A stretch of 64,000 nucleotides of DNA from Primula veris (taxonomy: Eukaryota; Streptophyta; Magnoliopsida; Ericales; Primulaceae): NCBI GenBank assembly GCA_963682055.1, contig OY821742.1, positions 11,935,752-11,999,751 on the forward strand. The letters run 5' to 3'. Positions 1-12,448 of this stretch are shown piece by piece. A program made the position numbers and the translations under genes. Every line of letters starts with the position of its first letter. The stretch's first letter is position 1. A model generated the notes under the pieces. The model had not been told where the DNA came from and did no database searches. It was given only the letters and a program-made list of their open reading frames with translations.

Positions 1-32
1 GAAGAAGAAGAAGAAGAAGAATAAGAAGAAAA
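1..32. repeat. (GAA)n microsatellite at window edge
   Basis: The window opens with about ten GAA units, slightly interrupted by ATAAGAAGAA. It may continue beyond the window. No coding role is visible. Confidence 0.8.
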
Positions 33-469
33 GCAGTAAGAAGAGTGTATATGAGTAATTTTTTATTTGATTAATTTAATCGAACACCTTCAAAGCACAG
101 AGTGGAAGTCCAGAACATAAATTGAACCTGTAAATTGTAAGCCTAAACAAATTTCATCGCACATCTGTTTGGACCCAAGCCATGTTTTAATTGGTGTTGG
201 AGATTGCGCACGTTTAATAGAAACAAGAAGAAGATTTCTCACATAACAAGAACCATGACTATTGGATCACCGGACGACTCATCTATGACCATCAAATCTG
301 GGGGTGATTAATCTACTAAGATCCATTGCACCACGAAAATGTATGACGCCCATCTGCATATAAATAACCGCTCGTGAGCACAACCAATGTAATTTTCAAA
401 CATAAGTTTTTTTTAATGAAAATTCAATAATTACAAAATTTGAACTAAATTAGGATAATAATTAGCCAT

Positions 470-555
470 AAGTTTGATAGATTTACTCCAAAGTATATCC
501 CAAGATGGGTTTACAGTGTAAAGTTTGATAGATTTACTCCAAAGTATATCCCAAG
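470..555. repeat. 35-bp direct duplication
   Basis: A 35-bp segment beginning AAGTTTGATAGATTTACTCC at 470 is repeated identically at 521, 51 bp downstream. It lies in or just after the last visible exon of the putative minus-strand transcript. It looks like a local slippage duplication. Confidence 0.8.
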
Positions 556-2145
556 CTGCTGGCTACCTGAAATATGAGAAGATATATAATGTTGGTATAT
601 GCCAAACAATGTTAAAACAAAAAACAGGAATAAATTAGCACATAAATAAGAAATTAGCTAAAAAAAACCAAAAAATAAGTATGACCTCATCTGCAAGAGC
701 AAGAAGTTCGATTGAAACATCATTTCAATCCTGTCTAGCAAGCACTCTGTAAAAAAACTACCAAATAAAGATATCGATGTGAGAATATAAAGTATTATTT
801 GTAGCAATAAACACGTATTAAATGGAACGGGATATCAGCAAATCTTTTATATCAGCAAATCTTTTAACACATTCAGATTCTGAATAATTAATAGCTTCTA
901 CATTCCACATCTATAAAATCATCTATAAGAAAAGAAACTTAACCCCTTACCATTATACCAGCTTGTAGCAACTTAATTTTGCATTGGCATACCTACAGAA
1001 AAAGTTTTGTAAATAAAATAACTTAAGCAGGAAAGGTTGGCTGTGAAAAATGTATGGAAAACTCAAATCGAAAAATTCGGATTTGATGTATGATCAATAG
1101 AAAACACTATTTGAAAAGTCTCAATACAAATTTAAAAAGTATATAATGTTAGGAGTATGCAATGTATTACAAACTAAATGATCTTATAGAGTTAAAAATA
1201 AAATGAACATAGATCAAATGAGTTCCTAGTGTAGCGGAGTTTATTTTCTTATATGCAAATGAGTGTCGCTTAAACCTACAGCCATCAAAGAATCCAAAAA
1301 AATCCAAACAAATTCAATATTTTTCCAGAGGTATACAAAAAGCATTTCCAGTAACTTACCTCAACACTCTTTAACTTTTGATGAAATACACCTGAAATTG
1401 AAGTATCAAATTTATGTATATATACATATATAAAAGTAAAGTATTATTTCACCCTTTGAACACTTTTATTTCTCCCTGTCACACAGCAAAGCCTTATACA
1501 TAAGTGTATAAGGACCAATATGAATGCCCTCTTTCGAAACACATGTTCATAGTTAAATTACATGAGTTTAAACTGGATTTTTTTGCCTTAACTTTCTTTC
1601 TGAAAACTTGTGCCTAACCAGCTTATATTTTTACTTAAGGCCATAAAAAGTTAGAACTTTAAAATCATAATTTCACAAACTAAAAAAAAAATCCAACTTA
1701 TTTGTTCAAAAATTTGCAAAAAAGGTTAACAAGACTTGATACAAAATAATAAATGTCCATTAATACAAACTCGAACTTTTAGCACAAATAGCAACTCAAT
1801 AATTCTCATCGACAAATCATTAAACAACTTATATGCAATAAATGAACAATTTTCAAGAGTCAATGATCTCAGTCCAAACACACGCTCATTTAAAAGTTCC
1901 AAACCCTAATTTCGAAATTATTTTATACCAAAACCTCAATTATCAGATGTAACGAAGAGATTCCGAGTTATTTATACGAAAAAGTAAAGCAAAAAACTTC
2001 AAACAAATAAATCCAGAGAGAGAGAAACCATGGGGAAGAGAGAGAAATGATGATATACCTTGAGTCGGCGGTGAAGGAGATTGTGAAAGGAGGGTGGCGG
2101 CGGCTTGTTCTCTTTCTCTCTCTCCCTGCTCTCTAAATATGAGAT
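530..2145 (-). ncRNA. Putative spliced minus-strand transcript, 3' incomplete
   Basis: No protein is recognised, but several short segments on the minus strand have good plant splice sites in order. First exon about 2145-2059 (pyrimidine-rich leader, donor CAAG|GTATAT). Then 1391-1360 (acceptor TTTCAG, donor GAG|GTAAGT), 992-951 (acceptor TTCTGTAG, donor ATG|GTAAGG), 746-686 (acceptor TTTACAG, donor GAG|GTCAT), and an exon starting at 566 (acceptor TATTTCAG). Joined, they give no long open frame; the longest runs a dozen or so codons and stops just inside the exon at 566. It could be a non-coding RNA, the untranslated leader of a gene that continues left of the window, or a decayed gene. The AG/GC-balanced first exon near 2050-2145 is typical of a plant 5' leader. 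Confidence 0.35.
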
Positions 2146-2149
2146 TGTT

Positions 2150-3049
2150 TTAAACTTCTAACCCTATCAGTTTGCTGACCTATGTAGTTTTAGATGTTTC
2201 TAATAAATCCAATTCCTTTATTATGTTTCATTTTAGTACACTTTATTTTGCTTTCAAACTTTTAATTGCTTATTCATTGGTCCTTGTTAATGAAATATTG
2301 ACTGATTTAAACCATTAGAGAACACAAATATGACCCTTTTACCCTCATTTCCAAATATAATTTTATTTTAAAATTGGCTTTCATTTGATATAATTTGGGG
2401 AAGGAAAACGACACCACGACATATAGATTTTCAACTTAAAGTCTAGTCCTATCCTAGGAATTATTTAACCGAATATTATCATTATAATATGTAATCCAAG
2501 ATTACAACTCTTCCAAACCGAGTTCATCTAAACGATTTGTTCCCCCTCAATCCGAGATTTCTCGTCTCGATACAAGTGCATGTATACACGTCTAAGAGCC
2601 AATTAACGAAATTGACTTCCCCTCAAGTCGAAGAAACAAATGAGCTTATAAATTTCTTTTTATAACAAAATATGAAATAAAATTACTCACTACAACTTCT
2701 TCTAACTTGAATTATATGAATACAATTAGTAGAATCAGTTAAGTATAAGCTAATATGAATTAATGTATGTGTAGTTAATAATGTTTGGATTTAACTTAAA
2801 CTATTATCTTGTTAATTTACCATGTGTTTGAATATCAGTATTCAAATGGGTTTTAAGAGTTGTGAATTTGAAATAGATTGAGAGGGAAGGTAAATGATCT
2901 ATAGAAAAGATAATAAGATGTCTATATAGTCGAAAAGTCTTTTGATTGGTTTAATTTTTCAAATTGAAATAAATTGAGAGCGATGGGAAATGATACACGT
3001 ATATGAAAGATAATAAGATTCTTATCTAGTCTGAGAAAAGTCTTTTTAC
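2150..3049. other. A+T-rich intergenic DNA, no gene seen
   Basis: I see no open frame with protein-like content and no clear repeat. It lies upstream of the putative minus-strand transcript and could hold its promoter. Confidence 0.5.
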
Positions 3050-3510
3050 CATTTAAATTGGTTTAACCTTTTGCTAGAAAAATTTCACCGATCTCTCGGT
3101 ATTGTATTTTTTCGATTTTTTTGAAATAATCAGAAATTGGTATTTACTAACTACCAAATAAGTTAGAGTTTTTAGTTGGTATATGGTCATTTTCTTGTAG
3201 TGCTATGTTCCTAGAATTTCAAATTCACTCATAGTAACAAAAATGTATGTTGCAAAAAATTTCGGCCTTTGTGTGTTACAATTTATTGGTATTTTTGTTG
3301 CTAACTTAACATGAAAAAATCAGCAACTATTTTAGTAACATTTTTTGTTGTTGCTAACTATTCTTTCATTTTTTGTAGGCAATTATGTTGCTAAATGTTT
3401 ATGAACTTTTATATTGCTATTTTGTTGGTGTTTCGTTGCTATATAGCAACAGAAATTAATTCCTTAAAAAAATTTGTTGCTAACTGGCTTTTTTCTTGTA
3501 GTGAAACCCA
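3050..3510. repeat. Remnant with CACTA-like terminal motifs
   Basis: Two copies of TTTTCTTGTAGTG, about 300 bp apart (ending near 3202 and 3502), match the 3' terminus typical of plant CACTA elements (reverse of CACTACAAGAAAA). Between them are repeated TTGTTGCTAAC-type words. Both ends face the same way and I found no matching 5' terminus, so this would be a nested or truncated non-autonomous remnant. Confidence 0.35.
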
Positions 3511-4156
3511 TAATTAATGTGTGTTCAAAATTGCATTATAATTATAGGGTTTGTCATCCTGGCTGTTCAAACATATAAGTACCTTCCATGCAAAAAAGAC
3601 CGATTTTGGCCCGTTAAAACCGAACGGCCAAAACCATTTAGCCCACTAAAACCACTTAAATATTAAATAACTAAGTAGTAAGTATGTACTATATGAAATA
3701 TAGTAAATATAGAGAAAGAGGAAGAGGAAGAGAGGAAGAGAGGAAGAGAAAAAAGGTATAAATTTATTGACTAATGGCTAGTCTCGTGTAATCATGATTA
3801 AACACGTTTACTTACGTAATCATCTAAGTTTTCAAACTCCGTCTAATTTTCTGTTTAAGTTTTCAGACTCCATCATCTTAGTTTGTTAACATATTTTCGT
3901 TGGATATTTCACACCCTCTTTATCACTGACCTTTAATTGGGCAAGATTTAAATTGGGTCATGGGTTTTAAGATGTAGGAAAAAAAGACATTTTTTGGTGA
4001 GTATGTGCTTGAATGGCACTTTGAAAAAATAGTTTCAAATTTCAAAGTTTTTTCATAACTTCTCTTTTGAAGAACAAACTAGATTGAAACACTAATTTCC
4101 ATTGTTTTTTCTGCTCTTTTAATAATGACCATGACGGCAACAATCCAGTTGTTATG

Positions 4157-4252
4157 AACTCAATCACCTTGTTTTGGTTTCCAAAATATATGGCAACTCT
4201 GGCAACTCAATCGCCTTGTTTTTGGTTTCCAAAATATATGGCAACTCTGGCA
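4157..4252. repeat. ~46-bp tandem duplication
   Basis: Two near-identical units, each ending in CCAAAATATATGGCAACTCTGG, lie in tandem just past the 3' end of the NET1-type pseudogene. They differ by single-base changes (CACC/CGCC and one extra T). Confidence 0.8.
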
Positions 4253-4257
4253 CCGCA

Positions 4258-7200
4258 TTATTCTGCTGTTGCTGGAGGATGAACAAAACCACAAAAGGCT
4301 CGTTTCCTTTTTCTGTTGCTATTTCTTATGACAAAATAGTCGCGCAAAGAAATTCTTCTTTTTAGCCCGGTATTTCTTGATTTTCTTTTGATTGGATCTT
4401 TCACATTTTCCCCGTCAACTTTAAGCATAATAAACTGAATCTTTTGCACTTCCAACTGCAGCTGCCCTATTCTTTCCGATACATTCCTTGCTTGTTCTGA
4501 AAATCTCCTTCTCAAATTTCTTTTTTCTTCTGATTCTACCACACTTTTCACATCATCAGAATGATCAACATTTCTAATCAATATTCCATCGACGTCGCAC
4601 AGCTGCATAATATCTTCCTTAGCTTTTACCAACTGGTCCCCTATACTCTCACGACCGAAAGATTTATCCTCCATCCTCTTCTCACTCATATCCACTTTCA
4701 TCTTCAAATCCTGCACGATGGTTTGGAGGTTGACGAGTTTCTGGGAATCCGAATTTAGCTTCTCTAATATTTTAGGTTTGTTCAATTCTTGGTTTGGCAG
4801 TGAAAATCTCTTTGAAATCGTCAGATCACCTAAGCCAAAGACTTTTTCAACTGTTTCTACCGAGGCAATATAAATTTCTTTTTCATTTGGCCTTTCAAGT
4901 TTTCTATTTCCATTCAAATCGGCTAAATATGCTTCCATGCATTCTTTCCTTCCTAACCCAGACGATGAACTTTCAGAAATTTAATCCAGCATTATGTCTT
5001 TTGTCAAAATCGTGTTTTCTGATTCAGAATTTACATGATATGGCTTGACTTTTTCTTTGTTCGAAGCACTTTTCGGCCCCAACTCTTCTATCTGTCTCAT
5101 TACAACTTTTACTCTTGTTTCCATATCTAGTTGGTCTAACAAATCATTCATCTTCTTTTGATCTGCATTCGACCCTTCATGGCTTTCAACATGGTTTTCA
5201 ACTCCAACCTGGAAAAGAAACTTCAAAATTATTTCCAAAACTAATTTATGGCATGTAAATAGTACACTTATCCATCAGCTTGTTACATATTTTAGTCACA
5301 CTTTTTGGTTGGAATAGGAAGTGGACCGACCTAACTTAAAAAAAAAAAAGGGTATCTTCACAGATCAGGCGTCATTGGTTTTCCAAATCCAAATTTTATA
5401 ATTAAATGTATATGTATAAGATAAACTTTACCTTAAAAAACAAGGTACTATTCTCCAGAGAGGATATGCAGTCCTTCAAGGAACTGATAGCTGGGGCATA
5501 TTCAGCCAAGCGTTTGTTAGCAATTCAATCCGTTGTCCTTACAGTCAGTTTCTTTTTCGACGCATGTGAGCACTCCAACGAGTTTCTTAAACTTTTCTTC
5601 AAGCAAATAACGTATGACAGAGGTGGTGTACAGATCACTAGTAAGCTTTGTAGCCTCAGTTTCCAGTAACATTTCATATTCACAAGTTTTCTCCTTAAGA
5701 TCAGATACTAAACATTGTAATTTGGAATTTTCAGTCTCTTTTATGACAACCTTGGCCTTTGCATTACATATTTCAGTTTCCTTTTGACGCAACAGTTCTT
5801 TCCCATTCTCAATTTCAGAATTCAGTAGACCAGTGACTAATGTGATAGCACTTAAGTTATCTTCCATTCTTTTCAGTAGCTTATTCAATTCCGTATTTTC
5901 GACTTGAGTCTGCTCTAGTGTACCCTCCATTACACTGATTTTTTTCTTCAAATCCAACGCTGGCACATTCGACTTTGGCCAAAGATGATTGTAACACTCC
6001 AATTTCCAGAGACTTTTCGTTGATAATATTCTTGAAAACCACCTCAAGGTTACTTAAAGATGCTGTTTCGCCAAGGATTATAATATTTTCCCCTTCGAGA
6101 GTATTAATCTTTTCCTGCAAGTCTGCAGAATCCTTTACCAGAATTTTTCTTTCATCAAGCAACTTTATGTTTTCCGAATTCATTTGACCATTGGCCAATG
6201 TTATATCACTCAATTTATCTTCTGTTTTTCAAAGTTGTACCCTCAAGTTGTGGGCCCTCTAATATACCAGCCATCACATCGATTTTATTTCCGAATTCGA
6301 CACCGGCTTGTTGAAATTCGTCCACAGTGGTAAGAAATCTTCTTCAATGATTGTTTGGATCGATCAAACACAGTGCTTTTTCAGACTCCATTGTCAGAAG
6401 ATCTATCTTCAGATTTTTAGCTTCATCTTCGGCTTTTTTTGCTCTCATTAAGTTCAATATTTTCGTTCTTTGCACAACAAATCATACCTTCCAAATCTTT
6501 GATTTTCTCAAGGCACTTTTGGTACTCGGAATGAGTAGTTCCCTTTTAAACTTCTAATTCTTTGAAAGCTATCTTCAATATTTCCACCTCATCTTTGGTC
6601 TTTTTATTAGCCTCTTCTAAAGTAAAAAATTCTACCTGCTGTTGTTTGTAATGAGCTAAACTAGACTCTTTTTCAGCCTCGAATGTGGCCAAGGCTTCTC
6701 TTAATGTTTCTATTTCCTTTTCTAATCGAACTACATTCTTTTTTCTTTCTTCCTTATCTTGAGCCTCATTAAAACTGAGCCCTCTTCTCACTTTTTCCCA
6801 TCCAACTTTTCCCTCAATTCTAGACCCAAACGGAACATTTTGGGAATCATTAGCTTTAACATATTTTTCCAACTCATCTTCAGTTAAAACTGAGGGGACT
6901 TGACTGGGAAGATTAGCTTCATTCATGGTCTTACTAGCTTGGAGAAGAGCTCGAGTGGATTGATTGTACCTTTCAGCCAAAGCACGATAGGCCCTGTAGA
7001 ACTCTTCAACCATTTTCATAAGCTCGGGTCTTTTTTTGTAGTACATTTCTGCTCTCCTTGCGAATGAATCAGCATCCTCTTCAATGAGTTTGATCATTGA
7101 TTTGACTTTTGCGTCCATATCTAATAAACATTAAACAATAATATTTTTCTTTTAGTTTGTCAATACAATCAAGCTTATACTGATGGAAAATCGGTAATGG

Positions 7201-8505
7201 AAGAGGATATAGTGAAGGATAAAATGATTAAAATCATTGGAAGCTCTTTTTTTTGGTGAAGGGGCTTAAATTGTTTTTGTTTCTTTACGATTTTCGTCTT
7301 GATAATTATCCGTTGAGAAGCCAGCGTATGGCGCATTATCTTTTAACTTCTGAAAAGGTATATATGTATTTAGAAAAATCGACAATTTGAAAAGTTTCGA
7401 GTTCTCCAACTTCACAGAAACAGGGAAAATAGAATCCTGAACATTTTGTTAGCATTGCAAACGATGTGAGATTCTCTGATTTCGGCATTGCTAGACTAGC
7501 AATGCCGTGAGCAGAAAATATTGGTTTTTGAGGCAAGACAATTTAACAGAGATTTTTAAGGGTAAAAAAAACTTACAAAACTTAGAACTATTGGAGTAGT
7601 AAAAAACTGAAGTTGCATAAGGGTCCTGTGGGTCTCAAAAAAAATCTTAAAGCTAAAGTTGCACTACCTAAACACGTAATAGTAAAAAGCACAATGATGC
7701 CAAGAGCTAAAGTTACATATCGATTTAGCTTATCTTATAAGTTCAGCTTTTTCTGATTGTCACACCTCTATTTGATGTGTCTTATTTACTAAATTGTACC
7801 AATAGACAGACTCTCATTCTTGTGCAATAAACATTCTTGGTTTGAATTCAGTTTCTCACTACACATTTCCCCCCCAGATTTCAGTATGTAGCAATAGGAA
7901 CTAATGTTGTCTACCAAACCAAACATACAAAACAAAAGAATCGTAGATTCATATTCGACCCCTAATTAGCTCAATGTCTAACAAGTAACAACTAAGTTGA
8001 GAGTTGTGTTATTGTTTTACTTTTCCCTTCTTGTTGTAAGACAGTTCTTGCAACTAGTCGACCAATTTCGATAATTAAAATCAGACTTATTTTTTACTGC
8101 AGGCAAAACATAGCGTAAGCAACCAAAATACAAAACATTATGAGTAGCCATCTAGTTTCACTACATGTGTATCACTCTACTGGGTAACAAACAATAATTG
8201 AGCTGGAGCAAATTCGATACATTGTTATATCCAACTGACACGGATGTGATGCTGTTGTGTACTAGAGAATAGAAAACATTCTTAATGTGACAGTATCTTC
8301 ATACTTTATTTTAAGTTTTAACAGGCATGTCATGTAATTTCATCGTAGCAGGCAATATTCAGTCAATTAGTCTGCGTTTGTAGAAAAGAGAGGTGTATAT
8401 ACCAGTAAGATTCTCCTTTAGCCATCTTGAGTTTTTGGGGCTTATGTGACTATCCCACAACCATGAATACATACGCCTTGAATTTGAGTGTGGAAGATTT
8501 GCCAT
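4258..8505 (-). pseudogene. NETWORKED 1-type (NAB domain) actin-binding protein, decayed
   Basis: NET1 proteins bind actin through an N-terminal NAB domain and continue as long coiled coils of roughly 1,700 residues. Exon 1 (8505-8403) starts MANLPHSNSRR and holds the NAB core SWLWDSHISPKNSRWLKENL; its donor G|GTATAT joins in phase to the exon starting at 7120 (acceptor TTATTAG), which continues [19 protein letters not shown] and [20 protein letters not shown]. The large second exon then breaks down: an in-frame stop at 6546-6548, a frame change near 6440, and coiled-coil pieces in different frames at 6213-5881, 6047-5517 and 5238-4981. The last piece (4938-4258) still resembles the family's C-terminus, with EEKRNLRRRFSEQA, LQLEVQKIQFIMLK and RISLRDYF. 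One of the usual NAB tryptophans is leucine (WLW). The total is far shorter than the family norm. A short NAB-only protein from exon 1 to 6546 (about 225 residues) is still possible. Confidence 0.75.
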
Positions 8506-8509
8506 TTTT

Positions 8510-9326
8510 TCCGATAAATTACAAAACTTGATATCTCAATATCCAACTGTGCAATTGATGGCTGTGGTTTCAAAGAAGATAAAAAGAAATCAGTACTGAT
8601 TGAAAATCCAGTTCCCCAAACTTCAACTTCTTAGTCAATTTTTTTTTTCCACCTAGATTCTTTTACTAGCCATATATATTGATCCAGACCAAAATCCAAC
8701 ACCAACTATAAACTCAGCATGATTTTATCTGACTAAGAGAAAGGAAATTCTTAAATATCTGACCGCAGTAAAAAAACTCTGTTGTTCAGTAAAGCTCCTA
8801 CAGTTCTTAAGCGGATATCAACAATCACGATTTTAAGATGACCATCCAAACCTAGTTTAAAATCTGCAACAAAACACTCTCCAAAGCTAGAAATATACTG
8901 CAGAATACTAGCTGATGTAGAAATTCGTCGTTGCTACCTGATCAAAACCAATACAAGAATAAGAAGACAACTTTTCTATTCTAAAATTTTAAACTTTATT
9001 GACACCTAAACAAATAATGGATAGAACAAAAATTATAATTTAACCTTTCAAAATACGTTATGATTCCGAAGTGATCAAAATGCCTAGTCATTGAACCAAA
9101 GTACGAAAGAATAGTAACCGAAACATTTACCCCACAGAGTAATACAGGAAAAAAAAGACGTAATATGCATTAATATATGAAGAATAAAATAGGGACAATT
9201 AAGCATCATGTAAGCTTCAGGAGGTTAAAAAGCAATATTCTAAAAACCGAAAACATAATTAAAGTGTTTCTGTAAGAGCTAGATTAAAAGCATAAGTTTT
9301 ATCAAGTTTTTTTGGCTTGGAAGCAA
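8510..9326. other. Intergenic, upstream of NET1-type pseudogene
   Basis: A+T-rich DNA with no supported gene. It would contain the promoter and leader of the minus-strand NET1-type locus. Confidence 0.5.
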
Positions 9327-9845
9327 TGTTTTTCTCTGTTTTAAAATTCGCGCTACATAGCGCTACGTAGCGCGAAATAGCGTTTTTTTGGTAAAAAACG
9401 CAACGAAAAATCACGATTTTGGGTGGAATTGCGCTAAAATCGCGCTATAGGGGACCAAAAGCGCAAAAAGCGCGAAATTCTGGACCAAAAGCGTAAATAG
9501 CGAGTTAAAAAAAAACAGCGGATCTAAATAATTAATATATATTGTGTATTTTTCATAAAAGTGTCTGCAGTCCAGATGGTTGAGACAGTGCTGTAATTTC
9601 CTGCAGACCCAAGTTCAAAACTCACCAACAACAATTTTTTTTATTGATTTTTTTTTATTACTATCTAATATAACTATACATTTTTTTTTTGTTATATATT
9701 CTAAAGTTTAGTGCATATTTAGGCAAAAAAAAAATACACCGCAAAGCGCTACATACCAACGCTATTAGCGCTTTTAGCGTTTCTCTCGAAAATACGCTAC
9801 GATAGCCATAACGCTATTTAATACACTATGTTTTTAACACAGTGC
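9327..9845. mobile_element. Non-autonomous element with AGCGC-rich ends and a SINE-like core
   Basis: Both ends are dense in AGCG/CGCT words (left 9350-9500, including the perfect palindrome GCGCTACGTAGCGC; right 9740-9830, the same words inverted), as in subterminal repeats of hAT- or Mutator-type elements. The middle (about 9565-9635) has a tRNA-like TGGTTGAGACAG and GTTCAAAAC (fits the pol III B-box GWTCRANNC), followed by a T-rich tract. It may be a SINE nested in a DNA element. Ends and target duplication were not pinned down. Confidence 0.4.
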
Positions 9846-10147
9846 TAAACTGTAAAGTAGTTGAAAAGCTGAAATTTACTCGAGTGTAAAAGAAGGCAAA
9901 ACCTGGTTTCTGAATTGCAGCTGTGAGTAGTAGCTGCTATAATCACCCCATTGTTGGATCTCTTTCTCTTCTCTCTCTAATCACTATCTACCCTCTAGCA
10001 ATTTCTCTCGTCTTGTTTTGTAAAAAAAGGTAGAATCATGTTATTTGCTTCACTGTCAGTGTCAGAAAGGAAATAAAACTAAACACCAGAGGTAAAAAAG
10101 AAAACTTATATTATAGAACAAAATGAACACAAAAATAGTAGACTAGC
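9846..10147. other. Short intergenic stretch, nothing recognised
   Basis: A pyrimidine-rich patch (CTCTTCTCTCTCTAATC) near 9965 and otherwise A-rich DNA. No gene or repeat family is recognised. Confidence 0.5.
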
Positions 10148-10850
10148 AGTTATACTCTCTTCTGAGATTTCTTTATGCACTTTCACATACACTTTCAGAA
10201 CTATATGCATTTTTATTAAACTAGATATACTTTTGGCTGAACCATATGCATTTTCAGCTAAACCATATGCACTTTCAGCTGAACCAGATACACTTTTAGC
10301 TGAATCAGATGCACTTTTGACAGAACTATATGCACGTTTGGCTGAACCATATGCACTTTTAGCTGAATCAGATGCACTTTTGACAAAACTATAAACAATT
10401 TTATTGAACTATATTCACTTTTGACTAAACCATATTTATTTTCGACTAGACTATATTCATTTTCGACTGAAATATATGCACTTTTGATTTAACTATATGT
10501 ACTTTCGACTAAATTAGATACACTTTCAGCTGAATCAGATGAACGTTTAGCTGAACTATATACATACTCACTTTTATTGAACTATATTTACTTTCGACTG
10601 AATTGTATGCACTTTCGACGGAACTAGATGTACTTTCAGCTGAATTGAATGCATTTTCGACTCAACTATATGCAATTTCGACTAACTATATGCACTTTCG
10701 ACTGTACTATATACACTTTCGACTGTACTATATGCACTTTTATTGAACTATATATGCTTTTGACTGAAGTATATGTACTTTCGACTGAACTGCACGTACT
10801 TTCGACTGAACTAGATGCACTTTTAGCTCATTTAGATTTAAAAAAATACG
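10148..10850. repeat. Degenerate 21-24 bp minisatellite
   Basis: About thirty imperfect copies of a unit like TATATGCACTTTCGACTGAAC follow one another (variants TTTTAGCTGAAC, TTTTGACAGAAC). Units differ in length by a few bases. A 123-codon open frame at 10649-11020 is only this repeat read through and is not a gene. Confidence 0.85.
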
Positions 10851-11280
10851 CATTTTCATGGAAAAATCACTTTATGGTAAAAAAAAAATTCACTTTTTTT
10901 TATGGAAAAAGTGTTTTTTATGAAAAAAAAAACAGCTTTTTCGTTGTAAAAAGTAGTATATTGACAAAAAAAAAATTAAATTTTTTTAAAAAGTTTGTAA
11001 TTTTTTTTCATTTTTTGTGATTTTTTTTAGAAAAAAATATGTTTTTTATGTTTGTTTTTATAAAATACATTTTTTGTGTTATTTTTTATTTTCTCTGATT
11101 TTTTTTGTTTGATTTTTTTACATTTTTTTTAGTTTTTAGTGATTTTTTCATTTTTTATAATTTTTTGTGAATTTTTTCATTTTTTAATATTTTTTGTGAT
11201 TTTTGTGATTTTTTATAATTTTTTTTTTATTGATTTTTTTCGGTTTTATAGATTTTTGTTGTAATTTAAAACTATTTTTT
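10851..11280. repeat. T-rich low-complexity tract
   Basis: Long runs of T separated by GA/GTGA words (TTTTTTGTGATTTTTT and variants), directly adjoining the minisatellite. It is probably expanded by slippage. No coding content. Confidence 0.75.
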
Positions 11281-11591
11281 TGAGTTTCTAAAGAGATAAA
11301 TATGTGTATTATGTTTTGGATTGTATGATGACATTTTGGTAAATAAAGTAAATACTTAAAAAATGGTACTTATAGAGAATGTGAACTTATGGAGGTATAT
11401 ATGAGGAATATAAGTTGTCATGAGATACATAGGGAATTCCCCTTTTTCTAATACATATTAATTTCTTTTTGCATTTATTAGTAGTGTTATTTTTAAACTA
11501 TAATTATGTTTCGTGTTAATAACATGTTTAGACTTCTCAAATGAAAATTGTTAATAAAAAATGACATTGTCGTAAAATAAAAAAAAATATG
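11281..11591. other. Intergenic, nothing recognised
   Basis: A+T-rich DNA without a supported gene or clear repeat. Confidence 0.45.
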
Positions 11592-11757
11592 TCGGGAGAT
11601 TCGGGATAAAACTATCCCGAGCCTACGGGATCCCGAAAATTCGGGTCCCGACTTTTGTCGGGTCGGGGTCGGAATTTTTTCTTTACTTTAAAAAATAATC
11701 GAGTCGGGATACGAGTTGACTGTTTACGGGCCGGGTACCGACCTAAGTCACCCCTAA
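11592..11757. repeat. GTCGGG-rich dispersed repeat
   Basis: A G+C-rich island of CGGG/CCCG words (GGGATCCCGAAAATTCGGG, TCGGGTCGGGGTCGG, ACGGGCCGGGTACCGAC), partly self-complementary, in A+T-rich surroundings. Its right edge, read inverted, is TAGGGGTGACTTAGG, similar to ends of plant hAT-type MITEs. Family assignment is a guess. Confidence 0.45.
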
Positions 11758-11759
11758 TT

Positions 11760-12448
11760 AAAATATATACTTGAGCTAGTAATCTAAAATTAACATTCAC
11801 AACTACATGCAATATTATTTATTGGATGTCTTGTGCTATTCGTTTTCATGCAACATGCGAAATAGTTAAACCAAGTCGATGTTCATTCGTATAATCGTAG
11901 ATGTCAAAAAGTAAAAACTTTAAGTCTGAGAAAAAACTAATGTCTGACGAAACACCGTTGGCTTAGTAAAAAAATGCATCGCTGAAAAGTGAAGACCGAA
12001 ATACAATGTAAGTGCGTGTATACACTGACGATTGAACGGTGTGCCTCATCAATAATCTTGCAAATAAAATCGGGTGGTAAAAGCTTTGGCCGCATGAAAA
12101 TAAAAAGAGTATAGGACGTTTAGTAGTACCCAATGAAACTAAGCATAGAAGAAGTATCTCATCAAGGCATAGTCAGAGTAAATTGTTTGGGAAAAATATG
12201 AGATTGAAGATAAAAATGATACACCATAATTAGAAGTATACTACTTCATACTTTTACTGATTTCGGCAATCCTTCTCGAAGGCATAGTTAAGTTTTGTAT
12301 CTCATTAAAAAAACATCACCAATATTAGCTCAATAGGATAAACCCTTGAAACAAGTACAAAATTACGCTCCCACTTATATACACAACCAGGTGTAAGTGT
12401 TTAGTATTCCAATAAGTGAATGACTATGATCATTCGTCTATGCAGTTA
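11760..12448. other. Intergenic, nothing recognised
   Basis: No protein-like frame, RNA gene or repeat family was recognised. Confidence 0.45.

Noticed and set aside
10649..11020. 123-codon open frame
   Set aside because: It is the 21-24 bp minisatellite read in frame, running into a T-rich tract; no protein-like content.
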